In this document: piece by piece, positions 35,220 to 52,959 of the stretch
How positions within the stretch are numbered: position 1 is the first letter of the stretch
How the letters are laid out: the number at the start of each line of letters is the position of its first letter
Translations under genes and position numbers: made by a program
NCBI GenBank assembly: GCA_963691815.1
Contig: OY829661.1
Coordinates: 18,441,849 to 18,505,848, forward strand
Direction of reading: 5' to 3'
DNA from: Echiichthys vipera
Lineage: Eukaryota; Chordata; Actinopteri; Perciformes; Trachinidae
Length of the DNA: 64,000 nt
Notes under the pieces: generated by a model
The model's database searches: none
Told to the model about the DNA's origin: nothing
What the model saw: only the letters and a program-made list of their open reading frames with translations

Positions 35220-38200
35220 TCATCGCTCGGGCTCCGACTCTAGGGCCAGCACCCGCTTGCGCTCGCGACACTGCTTCTTGTGGGCGGGCCAGTCCCTCTG
35301 TTGGCACTGGGAGCCGCAGTAGCGCGCCACCTGGCAGCGACCGCAGATGTTGAACTCCCGGAGCTGTGGAAAGACAAGGAACAAGATCATGTTTGGCTCC
35401 AGGCCTGTTTGTCTAATTCTTTGGTACTGTATTGCTAGGTAACATTTCAGAAATACTTTAATAATCCCAGGGGGAAATTAGTTTTGTTACAAAACTCCAG
35501 ATATACAAACAACAAATATTATACAGTCTAAACCTATGTTAGAAAATTATTTGCTGGACGCATCAACATGTGGATGGGTTCATGAAGGGATGTTTGTAAC
35601 TCTACTGTTCATCTCCACCTAAAATAACTTCACCACACATTGAATTGATTGAAATCCGACTAGAAAACCATGCAGCTTTCACAGGATTGAGAGTACATAC
35701 CCTCCTCTCAATGAGTGAACAAGGAGGATAATGACACTCATAGTAGGTGCAGGAGCACTCCTCTTCCTCCACCAGCTCCCCGTTAGCGTTATAGTAGCGT
35801 GTGCGGCTCAGCTCCAGATACTGCTCCTCCACAGGGTCAGCCGGTACCTGCTGGATTGCCAGCCAGTACAGAGACTGCTCTCTGGACAAGTGGGAAGAAA
35901 CATTAGGCACGTGTATAACACTTGTAAAGAAGCTGTAAGAAACTTTTACACACAGGAACACACACAACAAGCCAGTTCTTAACTTTTATCTATTTCTCAC
36001 TATATTGTTGAAGTCAGCTCAGAAGGAACACAAAATTACAATTTTTTAAAACTTATTAAAAAAGAACTATACATTGATGCTAATACAGTGCTCATTTTCT
36101 GTGACAAATGGGCAAAACAGGACAACAAAAATCCATTAGTCTCTTTTCTGAGCTTTTCTTTTCTCTTTTGGTCTGCCTATAGACAAAACATTTGGTTCGT
36201 ACAGCACTCTACGTTCCTACACAGCGTCAGAATCATAAATCAGCCTTTAGCACTAGTATAAACATAGTCCTACCTCTGTTTGCTGGAAATCTCCTCCGGC
36301 TTGGGGCTCCAGCCCAGCGGCACCAGTCGCAGGTTGTCTAGCCGGTTGTCCACTGTCACAGAGTTGATGTGGATGACTTGAAAACTGGGGGCAATGCCTC
36401 CTCTGTGCTTCTCCCTAGGTCAAGACATGTATCCAGATCATGAGTCAACCAGTCTCTTACCAATTGCAAAACAACAGCTTATTAAGATGAGATCTCGTGT
36501 AAGAAGAGCCTATTTATTCTAAAATACTTGCAGCTCACAATAATTCTCACATAATGATATTAAGATCGAGGCTGGGCGTTAATTCAATATGATCCCTTTT
36601 AATCTTCCAATGTAATCATATCATGATGAAATCATATGTCGTGATATACAATTACGTCATCTAAATTGATAATAAGCATATACTAACTCAAATTGTTCAG
36701 AAAATCTAATGTGAAAAATCTTTAGTTTATATTTCGCACTAAAATTCTTTATGAAAATGAGAAAATACTCAATATTTTTCACATATTAAATTTACAGGAT
36801 AGGCGTTTACCATTGGGTTATTTCATATAGACTATTTACTGAATGACCAGAGAAAATGCTTTATCGTGAAATATATCATTATGGAGATATGAAATGACTA
36901 TCTGATGGAAGATTTTACCGGCCAGCTCTAGATCCATGGGACAAGGCTTGAGTTATATGCAGATAAACATGGGCTACTATACTGTTATATGAAAGATCAA
37001 TAACAAGCAACTGTCAACTCAGAACTAGTATAACAAGCAATAACCACTGAACTTCCTTATGATGTGAAGCTTTACCGATACCCGCAGAGTCAGCTACTGA
37101 ACACCAGGGGCAGGGATACACAATCATGATTCTTAAGATTAAGAAGCACCTAGAAAGATGCAGCTAGATTCTCTACAGTCTCACTGGCTGCTGCAAAGTG
37201 GCCTCTTCAGCATCATCTCGCAATTTTAACAGTTTCTTGATCAGATCATTGCAACAATACTCATCTGTATTCAGAAGCCCTATTCAGATCGCTTAGTTTG
37301 ATTATGAGAGATTATGAGAGGACCCTGCTGAGGACACTTCCACAATAAGAATGCTCGCCTGCACAGAGTCTTGAAAAGGGGCTTATCCCACACCTGATAA
37401 TGAACAAATTACTCACCAAAGTAGTTCATGCAAAGGCCTTCCTGCCCAGCGGCCTTTGCCAATGTCGAAAGCGTAAGCGAAGATCTTAGCTCCATTGCCA
37501 TCTGCATCTACCTCCATACGTGCCTGGAAATTGAATTTTCTTTAACATTGGCACTATCAGAAAAGTTGTAACAGCAATGCTTTGCATAAGGAGTTGCAGT
37601 TAAAATTCTTATAGTTTACCTCAAACGCGTAGTTTTCCACAAGCGGTATGTCCTGCTCATCAATCAGTGTGTATTTTGTCTGAAATGAGAGAATGGAGAG
37701 AGAATATTTTCATGTTAACCACAACTCTTGTAGGAAAAGCTATCTTTCCACGGCCTGCTTTAGGGCCAACTTCGTAAAACTAACATTTTAAGAAACTTTA
37801 CAAGGAACCAAGAGAAAAAAACTACCAGGTCCATATAAGCTGTCTATTCCGATAATTAGATAAAGACTTTGGTCAGTGATACTTTATAAGATAGTTTGAT
37901 AAGCAATGCTAGTCTATTTTAGAACAGCCTTGTGTTATTAAGTAATGGCCATACAGAACTTTGAGTGCAGTTTCAAGGCAGCATGGCAACTTATTTACTG
38001 TCTCCAACCCGGAAAATAAATCAGTTCCAAAAGTGGCCTTACTGTATATTCATACAGAATTTAACTGGTTTGTACATGCAAAGTCAAAACACTTATTAAG
38101 AGAACCATGTTTGCGGAAGGCACCAGCATAGTGACAAATGGTAAGCAGTTAAAAGGTATGTGTCCGAACTCCCATTTTCTCTGCACGTGACAGCTGCAAC

Positions 38201-39800
38201 AGAGAAGTAAACATCGTAAATGTTCACTTCATCCACAGGAAAATAAGTTTAAAACATGTTTTGAACCAACCAAACCCTTTGATCCATCTCACACTAACCA
38301 CATCTGGACTCGAGATGCAACACGGCCTATTTATAAAAAAAGAAAAGGAGAGCAACAGAGCCTCATGCTGACCAACCTAAGTGGGACTCAGAAAAAAACG
38401 CACGTGACAAGATACCAACACACTAGCCCCACGCTACACTAAGTGTGGTACAACACAGCACAGGGGCAGTGGTGTCCACATACCGCAAAGTCCAAACATG
38501 CAATGTGACTGCCAGGCTATTGTGTAGGATCTTAACAGGAGTAACATGATGCAAATTGTCATGTCAATTTATCATTTGTTTAAATAATGTGTGTTAGTGA
38601 TAGGATGCATTTCCCTGGACACAGTAAAATGATTCAATAACACAGACTGCATGTTGAACTTTTAGCCACACAGGAACAGTCAAATGTGCATTCACTGTAC
38701 TGTCATTGATTGGTATTGTCATGAAACAACGCATCTGATAGATAATGCTGTGGATCCTGTTTTTCTTTGGTTGTTTGCCTCCGTCCGGGTAACATAATCA
38801 TCTTGTCCAACATGTATATGCAGTGCAATTCCCTATGTTTTTTGGTCAGACCTCTGAACCTGGTGTAGGAGCTCTGACCCAGCTGTTAAATAACTCCTCG
38901 GTTCTGTTTGACTCTTGTTCCATTTAATCAAACTAACCTTCCAACAGTATATTCATGGATTTATTTGATAATTTCTCAAGGCAATCAGAATTTCCACAAG
39001 ATATAAAGTGGAGCTCAGGAGCACGGTCACTAAGCAGGTGGGCAACTGATTCGTTAGATCCCAAACAAAACGGTCTGACACTGTTCATCCTGAGTGCGAG
39101 TGTCTTGTGACACCCTCCAGCCATAAGTTTAACGTCAGCCCAAAAAACGATGCAGGTTTTCGGCCACAGATGGTGAGAAGTGTGGTGTCCTGTCGGTGCT
39201 TTGTCACGTTACACAAAAGAATCAGTTGATGGGAGCATGGATGTCCAATGGCTTCCTCATTAGCAGAAACACTTCACCGTGTAATCCAAATAACACAGCT
39301 AGCTTGGCACTGCTAACGTTAACCACGCACCGACCGTTCAAATTACAACACCCGTCGCCGAGAAGAAAAACAACCGTGTTCACCGTTTCTACCCGACGCT
39401 GGTTATGACAAAATAAGGACTCCTGTGTTTACCACTGAGACACTATTCCACCGTTTAACGTCAGCCGACAGCTAAGAGCTACCTGCTAGTTAGCGTTAGC
39501 TTCGCAGCGCGACTGTGGTGGCAGCGGAGGAACAGAGAGCCAGTCTGGCTCGGCCGGCTTCTCTAATCCGTTCAAATGCGGTTAAAATCGGTAAAGCTGT
39601 GCAGCTCCCGCATCCGCAGCGAGTTCATAACCATCAAAGCTGTTGACTAGCACCGACTCATCAGCGAGAAAAACCCATTTTCCATCGCCTTTTGTGATCC
39701 CCGCGGGCCCTCCCCCGGCCGCACATGGCAGTCCTGGGATCCAGCTCACCTTCCCGGCCACACGGCCGAGCCGCACGATCCCGAGCTTGAAATCCGACAT
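35220..39800 (-). CDS. zmynd19: Zinc finger MYND domain-containing protein 19, six exons, 227 aa
   Basis: Exons (minus): 39800-39750, 37679-37620, 37523-37417, 36414-36274, 35881-35701 and 35363-35220 (TGA 35220-35222). The CDS is 684 nt and gives 227 aa, the same length as human ZMYND19. The N-terminus MSDFKLGIVRLGRVAGK and blocks KYTLIDEQDIPLVENYAFE, YWLAIQQVPADPVEEQY and YYECHYPPC are near identical to the human protein. The C-terminal MYND finger has C187, C190, C196, C200, H208 and C212, preceded by further Cys pairs in ECSCTYYECHYPPC. The human protein (MIZIP) binds the MCHR1 receptor tail and cytoskeletal partners, so a cytosolic/peripheral adaptor role is expected. Upstream in-frame sequence has only a GTG, so ATG 39800 is the start. 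Confidence 0.96.
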
Positions 39801-40045
39801 CAGGAGGACTGGCGGTGGTGACACAGAGAGGCGTAGGATCCGACCGAAGCAGTAGTCAGATTTAAAACTCGCCGGGGCAGCCCCTCAGCCCCGCTGCGAT
39901 GCCAGTTTGGGTTAACTGGTTGGGTGTTCGCCCTGACTCCGGGTCTCTCCGGCAGCAGCCCAGCCTCGGTGACACACCGCTGCTGGCGCAGGAAAGCCGA
40001 GCGAGCTGCGGGGGGCGGGACGGTTCGAGCCACTAATCCGACCGT

Positions 40046-40190
40046 CCAATCAAAACTAACGTCCCGTTTTTTCTAACACGACGTGTTCGATCACGTTGTC
40101 CAATAGGAAACGACTATTTTTAACTGCCGCCTGTTTCAGTTATAACGTCATTACACTCTCGTGACCACTTCCAGTCATTTTCGCGCGAAA
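40046..40190 (-). promoter_or_regulatory. Probable zmynd19 promoter: E2F palindrome and CCAAT boxes
   Basis: TTTCGCGCGAAA, a perfect palindromic E2F consensus, lies at 40179-40190, about 380 bp upstream of the zmynd19 ATG. Plus-strand CCAAT boxes lie at 40046-40050 and 40100-40104, and an ACGTCA half-CRE is near 40144. The sequence between 39800 and 40050 is GC-rich, as expected for a CpG-type promoter. Binding is inference. Confidence 0.4.
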
Positions 40191-41309
40191 TGTTTGATGA
40201 CTGGTGGGAATAATATCTGCATTTCTCCCCGCATTATATCTTTAAAGATTCAGATTTTAAATCATATTCGACCACTAATGAAAACTTAAAACTCAACAAT
40301 AATATATTGTTATTTTCTTTTAATTATTTACTCATTTCAAATGTACTCCCCTAGTTTAGCAAACCCCATAAATGTTAGTTTTTGTTATTCTTCAGTCCCT
40401 TTTTTTGATGTTTTACTGTCTTTGTACATTATCATTTCTACATTTAGAAATACATTTTTGGCACAGTGTGTATCTCTGGAACATTTAAGAAAAGAAATGT
40501 TTAAATTGAATCTTTTCAATAAAAAAAACTGCATTTCGCCTACTGCCCTAAAGGCATTTCACCAGTAGTCCACCATTATAAAAGGGACAGCCATAAAAAT
40601 ATTGACAACCTCAAACTGCAAGAAAGATCGATCACTACCCTTAGGTAATGTAATGTGTATTAGGATTTTTAATAAATGATTTTATATTAGTAAAACTTTC
40701 CCAGAGCCTAAAGATTGTATTGTAGCCTAATGTCCTTGACCTGCTGATCGTGGTGGTGCCTGCTGCCCTGGTCCTGCATGACGCTTCCTGCTGCTATTTT
40801 TACTATTACTAATATATACTGGTTCTATAAATTATACATTTTTAGCCATAAAAACATCATCAGTAATATATCCCATTATCACAGCTGTTAATTCCTGCTG
40901 ATATAGCTGATATTTACCACCATAACTATTATTATCATAGTCATGTTCTATCACCTTGTGTTTTTTCTACTACATTAACTGCCATAACATATAAGTCACA
41001 TTCACTTTACTATATATATTAATATAGTTACAGTAACTTTTGTGGTTGCTTACATCTCTTGGACTGTCTCTCTGTCTTTATGTCTGTCTTCGTCTCTCTG
41101 TGTCCATCTGTCCGTCTTTTCTCTCTTTCTCTCTCCTTTTCTTCTTTGCTAACCGGTCAAGACAGATGTCCTTCCTCCATAGAGCTGGGTCTGTTCCACG
41201 TTCCTGCCTGTTAAAGGGAAGGTTTTCGTTGCCACTGTGTGCACAAGGGGGGATTGTTGGGTCTATGTAAATCATAAATAAGTCATAGAGTGTGGTCTTT
41301 ATACTCTGT

Positions 41310-41385
41310 AAAGTGTTCTGAGATAACTGTTGTTATGATTTGGCGCTGTAAATAAAATTGAATTGAATTGTATTGAATTGGCCTA
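41310..41385 (+). mobile_element. Retroposon 3' tail ending in (ATTGA)n
   Basis: CTGTAAAGTGTTCTGAGATA is followed by GGCGCTGTAAATAAAATTGA and further ATTGA units. This is the same tail plan as 23330-23406. A second, naked (ATTGA)n tract is at 42444-42475. Confidence 0.5.
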
Positions 41386-43189
41386 GTGTAAAACATGTGG
41401 GAAACATTAATGGCATGTCCATCTTTTAGCTATCCAATTATTTTAATAACCTACATCCATGCCTTTAAGTCATTCTGTTCAGTGGTGGTTTCTTATTACA
41501 ACGTACAAGAATTTGCTGTGAAATTAGGCTTAATAGTGCAGAACCATTGACAAACCTTTTGTGTAGCCTACATCAGTATGACAGTCCCGCACTGAAACTA
41601 CAGAAGCACAAAGATAGGAATAATGATAGAAAATGATATTAAGAATATGTATAATTATCACTTATACTGTTCAGAGTGTGTAGTCTACTTAGTGGTAAGT
41701 TACAATAGCAACAAAAGTTTTAAATTTAACCACAAGTTATAATTATATTTACATATGGCCCTTGTATGTAAATGATGATGCTATTCTATTGGCGACTTGA
41801 TGAGTTTCTTTTAATGCAATAACTGTTGCTTGATCATTTCTTTTACTTTATGTCTTTAGTAATAACTGTCAATAGACATTTCAAACATTTTATTTCCATT
41901 GAGTTTTTCCATAAATTGTTTAATTTCCGAACACTGGTGTTGATGGTAGTAGACTACACTGGAGGATATAACAGGGCCTGGTGCAGTTTCATCACAAGCA
42001 TCTTCTGTCTCAACACATCTGCAGTGATGAAGACGACTTTCAGTTCACTTAGTAAAGTGAGTGAGCACCCTCTGGAGATCAGGACGTGCATTACAGAAAC
42101 AGGCATGCGGAAGAGTTTCAGAATGACTTAATAATAATCATTTAATCAGTGTATCCTTCAAGAAGATTTTGAATTGTTTCAGTTAAAGAAGTTAATGTAA
42201 GTCTATCTTGCATTTTCAGATATGGAAGCTGCAAACAACAAAATCTTAAAAATGCATTTATTATTATTATGTTAATATGCTGCTCAGAGATATCAGACAT
42301 AAAGAGATCATTTTTGGTGGTATTTATTTTTTCAAAACTCAACAGGGAGTATAAAGAGACAAAGGTGAGTGTCAAAATGTTTTTGTATAGTTGCACTGTC
42401 GTTATTTGCTGCTCTGTGTGCCCTGAACTGCCCCCCAGGGACAGTTTTTTGAATTGAATTGAATTGAATTGAATTTCCATTTTGTTCTGTTTTTAGCTCT
42501 TAAACATATTGCACAGGAAGCACGTGTTCATTTCATGATCTGAACACATGTATTCTTGTATTTACTAGTATTTCACATTACAAAACCGCTTTTTATGTTC
42601 AAAACAATGGCAGCCCTATGCTTTTTGCCGTTCCAATTTCAAAGTGAAATGTGAGGAAACCCACCGTTTCTGAGCCGGAGGGCATGACTGTCTTCTGTCA
42701 GTCACTCCTGTATCCAGTTACTCACAGACATGGAGCTGGGAGGAGAGGGAGGTGTGTCGTTTCTCGTGCTGGTTTGAATTTCTTGAGATTCTATCTCTGT
42801 TTCCTCCCAAACATGTGTGTAGCTTTAACAAAAAAACTTTTGTTTAAGCTCGGTTTAAAAAGTTATGGAAATAAAAAGGGATACAAGTATGCAAATCATT
42901 TTGATTTCCTTTGATTTATTTGATCCTCTTCAATAACTTTACAGAAAGTTAACCGGAAACTTGTATTATCAGCTTTGACTGGTGAAAGCTTAGCATGTGG
43001 TTAAAAAAGGTACAAATAATATTAAAATTGACAATTAAAACAACATTTCACACTGGCAAATTAAAAGAACATGAATGGAAGTAAATAAATATATATAGTT
43101 AGCACAAGGACTAAAGGAATTGTAAAACATGGAAGTGTCTCCTTTATATGGCATTAGCATGCTGTAAACAGTTCTATTAATTTACTTTT

Positions 43190-43337
43190 AGGTTATTTAA
43201 ATAAGTAGGCTTTATGCTTTATTTAGGTTATTTAAATAAGTATGCTTTATGCTTTATTTAGGTTATTTAGATAAGTATGCTTTATGCTTTATTTAGGTTA
43301 TTTAAATATGTGTGCTTTATACTTTATTTAGGTTATT
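43190..43337. repeat. 35-bp minisatellite, about 4.2 copies
   Basis: The unit begins AGGTTATTTAAATAAGTATG and continues CTTTATGCTTTATTT. Four copies start at 43190, 43225, 43260 and 43295, with a partial fifth at 43330. The middle copies differ by one or two bases; the fourth is more diverged. Confidence 0.95.
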
Positions 43338-44130
43338 GCTTTATGGTTGCTCCCTAGTGTTGTTTTAGAAATGAAACCATAATTGGAGATGCCGTTGCAA
43401 CCAAACCCAACTAGCTGCACAGTCTTTTGAAATGAATGGGCCTGGCCATTAATAAGGGCAGACCATCTATCAAAAGTAATTTTGATGTCTTTCTCTCAGA
43501 GCTTGGGCGTTATTCACAATATTGCTAAACAGGTACCTCAGTCCTGAGGTGTGGCTGCATCTCTGATCCCTGCACACACATGTATGTTGAAACTCTGTCA
43601 GTCACACCTATCCACCCTGGAAAAAATGATTATATGCTTCCACAGTTTTCTACCAATGGTATCTAATAAACATACTGGCAAAATCAAATGAAAATAGTTT
43701 TGGAATTTGCGACTAGCTAGCAAAAAAAGGTCAAAAACGCCCCAAAAGTAAAGTATACTATACTTATAGTAATAAGTAAAAAGTCCTATTGAGAAAAATA
43801 GTCCCTGGCTGGATGACTTGTTTATCATCTTTTATTGTAATTCACATCAGGTTATCATTTTAAAGGATACTGTTGTCTAAAGGGATGTGTTAAAAACTAA
43901 TGTAATCACAAAAAAATGAATTCAAGAGTTTGTGAAGATGATGTGAAGTATAACAAAAGAACACATTTAATCACATTCAAGATCAGTTTTTAATGTCTTT
44001 TTGCATAGGGTTATATCAGGAAAAGACACGGGACTACTTATTAACGCCATATGAGTAATCCAAAATATATCTCCCAGACCCATTTCACAGTGAAAGCACA
44101 GTTGCTCAGCACTGCTCTCATTGAACACAT

Positions 44131-44169
<39 letters not shown>

Positions 44170-44190
44170 AAACAAACACACACACACACA
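44131..44190. repeat. (CA)n microsatellite, interrupted
   Basis: A CA tract interrupted by TACACAAACAAA. Confidence 0.9.
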
Positions 44191-44229
44191 CTCTTTTTTG
44201 TGTTTTACTGTCTCTTGCCCTTTTTTAAA

Positions 44230-44335
44230 CTGTTTTTATCAATAGTTATTTGTTGATACTTTTGTAATCTGCACTATGTCCTATTTGGCTTCTTTTGCCC
44301 TAGTGTGGGACTAATAAAGGATTATCTAATGTTAT
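44230..44335 (+). mobile_element. Retroposon 3' tail remnant
   Basis: Ends CTAGTGTGGGACTAATAAAG followed by GATTATCTAATG, a variant of the GGGATCAATAAAGTATCT tail motif that recurs at 5925-5965, 27990-28035, 30755-30800 (minus) and 35455-35500 (minus). Confidence 0.4.
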
Positions 44336-44647
44336 ATGTTTTACATGCAAAATCTCTACCTGCAAAATGTGCAAATAGAGTCAAAAAGTGCCACTTCCCA
44401 CTGAAACATATAGTCTCAAAATACAACCTCAACTAAAGTTATGTTCCCCCTAGACTTCATTTTGGGTCACAGCAAATTGCTACTTTAGCCTTTATCACAA
44501 ATGAAATACCTGCTTGTGATTGATGATTTGAAACATAGAAGGATCAGCTGACGCCCAAATCAAACAACTGTAAAATCCATCGGAGCAGAAACCCTTTTCC
44601 CCCCTCAGCTCTGACCTCTGAGGTCCGTGTCACTTCCGTGTTCTGCT

Positions 44648-44711
44648 CACCTGTTACACCTGTATTACTGCGCTGTGCGTAGGTGCGACTTCAGCTCCGC
44701 CGGTGCACCTG
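44648..44711 (+). promoter_or_regulatory. Three CACCTG E-boxes just upstream of the bspry start
   Basis: CACCTG occurs at 44648-44653, 44657-44662 and 44706-44711; the last begins 22 bp before the ATG. The first pair is 3 bp apart. ZEB and SNAIL repressors bind CACCT(G) pairs. The position close to the ATG suggests promoter or 5' UTR. Confidence 0.35.
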
Positions 44712-44727
44712 TTGCGTTATTTGTGCC

Positions 44728-49792
<5,065 letters not shown>

Positions 49793-50397
49793 CGCACCGC
49801 ACACTCTGCCAAAAAAAACTAAATGACCATGAACATGTGAAGAAATGCCTTTCTCTAATGTAAATATGATCAGCAGCTGAAAATCTATTTTCTTTCTATT
49901 TATTGTATTAGCTATTGTATTCATAGCTGCCGATCCTTTTTAAAAACAACTGTTTTTACTGAATTAATAGATTCAAATTTAGAGATAATTTAACCTTAAC
50001 AAATGATCTGTTGATCATATTATACAGTAGTGCTGTAATAGTATTTTGTTTGACTGATGATGATTGTTTTTTTAATTATTGTTTGTAGCTTGTTTTTTCA
50101 TCTTTGTAATGAAACTTCCCTTTTTATGGAAAATATTGATCCTGTTTTAAACGCAGCGTGACAAAGAGACTCACGACAGAAATAATCTGAGATAATTTTG
50201 TATTGATGATTTATGATCAGTAAACCAGATATTACTGTTAAACTGACTCTGTAATAGACATTTCCATGAATACAAATGCATCATTTTGCATTAATATATG
50301 TTCACAGCTGAAAAGCCCTGACGTTGTACTTTGATTTTGTGTGTATGGAGTTCCTCCTGCCACTAGAGAACTACTTCATCTAAGGAGCAAGCCACAG

Positions 50398-50570
50398 AGA
50401 GGAGGATACAGCGACGTGCACGGAAGCGTGCTGCAGGGCCCACACCCTCAAGTGTCACATACCCCTGTCCCTTTTGTGGCAAAACTTGCGGATCGAATCG
50501 CATACATTTAATTTAGAGCAACGTCATCATCAAAATCGATGGATTGCCATAAGAAAGTAAGCGCAGTAAC
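50398..50570 (+). pseudogene. Remnant of a retroelement C-terminal zinc-knuckle region
   Basis: In one frame the plus strand reads RRIQRRARKRAAGPTPSS, then YPCPFCGKTCGSNR, then stops. A basic stretch followed by CxxCGxxCGSR is typical of the C-terminal end of fish LINE polyproteins. The reading is broken by stop codons within a few residues and no RT domain adjoins. Confidence 0.45.
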
Positions 50571-50701
50571 ATGCATTAAGTCTAGTAATACATCACAATA
50601 TCAGTTGTAATGTAGGAACTCAGTAGGAATAGAACATGTTAACAGAATGAGTGTAACTTTAAAACACCAATCAGTCTTGCTCAGAGTTTCGTTAAACTTG
50701 A

Positions 50702-51450
50702 GGTGGTAGAGGACGTATTGAAAACCTTTAGTTAAGTAAAAGTACAACAATTTGAAAAGACAGTAAATACAAGAAAAGCACTGCATTGAAAATGTTGCTT
50801 AAGTTGAAGTAATGTAAGCATAATTAGGAAAATGTTCTTAAAGTATTAAAAGTAGCAGAAAAATGTGACCAATAAACTATTATATATTATATCATTGGGA
50901 TATTATCACTCATGCATTAATGTTTAAGTAGCATTTGACTGTTGTTGTTTGTTAAGGTGGAGCACTGCAACTAATGATTGTTTTAATTATGGGTTAATCT
51001 CCTGATTATATTCTGGATTGATCAATTGTTTGGTTTGTAGAAATGTAGAGATTAGAGGGGGAAAAGTGACACCATCACAGTGCTTCATTTTCCCAGTTTG
51101 GACAGTTCCAAACCTCCGAAATTGAAATAATTAAAAGGAAAGCAGCATATGGATGTCACATTTTAGAACTATGAAATGTTTGGCATTATTGCATTTAAAT
51201 TACCAGTCATTTCAGTTGTACTTGTACATTTTCATATGTTTTGTTTCCAAAAATGTCATATGTAAACAAATAACAAAAGTTGTCACATTTTAAGTGAACA
51301 ATTACATTTATTTTTCCCCTTCTACTTCAAATGTGTTGAAGTAGAATAAAGTAACAGAAAATAGACATAGTCATGTAAAGTACAACTACCTCAATTGTGT
51401 CCTAAAGCAGTAGAGTAGAGTAGGTATAAATGTAAAGTGTTGACCACCAC
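50702..51450. repeat. Composite of dispersed repeats
   Basis: Left part: GGTGGTAGAGGACGTATTGA and TTAGTTAAGTAAAAGTAC, a reverse-orientation terminus of the 32156 family. Middle (about 50960-51180): GCACTGCAACTAATGATTGT and further GGCTGCAAC-family sequence. Right part: GTAGAGTAGGTATAAATG up to GACCACCAC. The order suggests one repeat inserted into another, but borders are blurred. Confidence 0.4.
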
Positions 51451-51643
51451 GGAAAACTCTGTAAGACACGCGATGTTTCCTCTTCATTTAAAACAGTTTG
51501 GTATAGTAGCTCAGCTCAGTGTGAAGATCATAATATATAAATACTTATAATGTGTGTGCCTACACCAAGTATTTTGTAATTTAAAAAAAAATCCAAAACC
51601 AGATGTGAGCCCCTCTGCTTTTTCTCAGAAGTTTGGCAGAAAT

Positions 51644-51657
51644 CCACCAGAGGGCAG
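51644..51657 (+). promoter_or_regulatory. CTCF-type motif
   Basis: CCACCAGAGGGCAG matches the vertebrate CTCF core (CCASYAGRKGGCRS) at every position. Occupancy is unknown. Confidence 0.35.
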
Positions 51658-52289
51658 TGATGTCAAAGTGAGCTTTCACAACCAACATCCCAAACATGAG
51701 TCATGCAGCTGTTCAGCTCTTGATGATGCTGATTATCAGAACAGTGATCAAGTGAAATTGTTGCTCCAGGACCCCGGACAGCTACAGGTGCTCAATACGA
51801 CCGACGGCGGCAACAAATTCCGAGTAAGAAATGTGAAGTGACCTGAAACTATGTGAGGAGAGAGAGGCAACAAGACAAAACTGAGAGAAAGGGAAAACTA
51901 TGAATCAAGTAACAATTTCACTGACACATCATCAGTGATATGTTACATCCAAATAAGGTATTGCTTGAAGCACTAATGTAGATCATGTCTAAGGAATGTC
52001 ATGTTACTATAAGGAGAGCTGACTAAATTAGCTTCAGGAAGAACATGTTTAAGTTGTGGGTGTCCCAGGATGTAGCAATTCCAGATATTTCGGGTGATTT
52101 CAGTACTGCGTGGTGTAACATTGTGAGAGCCCATCCATTGCTATTTCAACAGAGACGCTGTCTATAAACAACATCTTCATGTAAAAGACTTCCATATTTG
52201 AATCTTGTGTGTATTAGGCTTGGTTGAATATCATGGATGGATTACTGAACGGGCACAGACCTGGGGGCCCTGACTCATGTTACGGCCAC

Positions 52290-52615
52290 AAAGAGATGCT
52301 AAATGACCACAAACGTACACTAAACATCTAGAAAAAGAAAAATAATATCCATAAAAGACCCAAAATGACTACAAAGAGACACAAAACAATGACAAAGAAA
52401 TGCAAAAATAAGGAAAATGGATGCAAACCCAACACAAAAAGACACAAATGCAATACAACATGTGAACGTAAAACGTCTACAAATGACAAGATGCAAAACA
52501 ATGGGAATGAATGATGCAAAATGTCTGAAATATATATATTCTAAGACCACAAAAACACACAAAACAACTAAAAATAGATGCAAAAGCGACCATAAAAAGA
52601 TGTAAAATGACTAGA
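52290..52615. repeat. Degenerate short-period tandem array
   Basis: Words such as GACTACAAAGAGACACAAAA and ACAACATGTGAACG-like variants recur with a loose 18-22-bp spacing. This is an old, diverged satellite of a kind seen in many fish genomes. Confidence 0.5.
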
Positions 52616-52959
52616 AAGATTCTTTGAGTTGTCTTGTTCCTACGTAAGCAGGGTGGGGGGCCCATTGTCTTTTAATCCATCCAGGATATCCCAATCACTG
52701 CCATTGACTCTTTTAGGGCTAGCTGAGTCATTGTATATATAATTTAAAATCTGATTAGCCAGTTGAACTGAAGAAAGAAATGATCAAATACGATGGACAA
52801 TAAAACGCAGAGTACATTTTTACTCCTTTATTCGGAGTTTGGACCGTCACATCCATAATGAAATTTAAGTAAAACAATGTCTTAGTTGCACAGCAACACT
52901 GAACTAAATGTATCATGTGACCTCATTTAACGTACAGGTTATCTTCATGTTTTCTGAGC

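Larger units (their letters stand above)
40200..44640. other. Intergenic region between the zmynd19 and bspry promoters
   Basis: No exon was recognised. Two (ATTGA)n retroposon tails, a 35-bp minisatellite and a short CA tract are the only structured items. The 101-codon frame at 41826-42131 has no recognisable family. Confidence 0.5.

Noticed and set aside
44683..44727. Upstream extension of bspry
   Set aside because: The extension begins with GTG, not ATG. The first ATG in frame is 44728.
51554..51841. 95-codon plus frame containing the CTCF-like motif
   Set aside because: No family resemblance, no splice context, and it is flanked by repeats.
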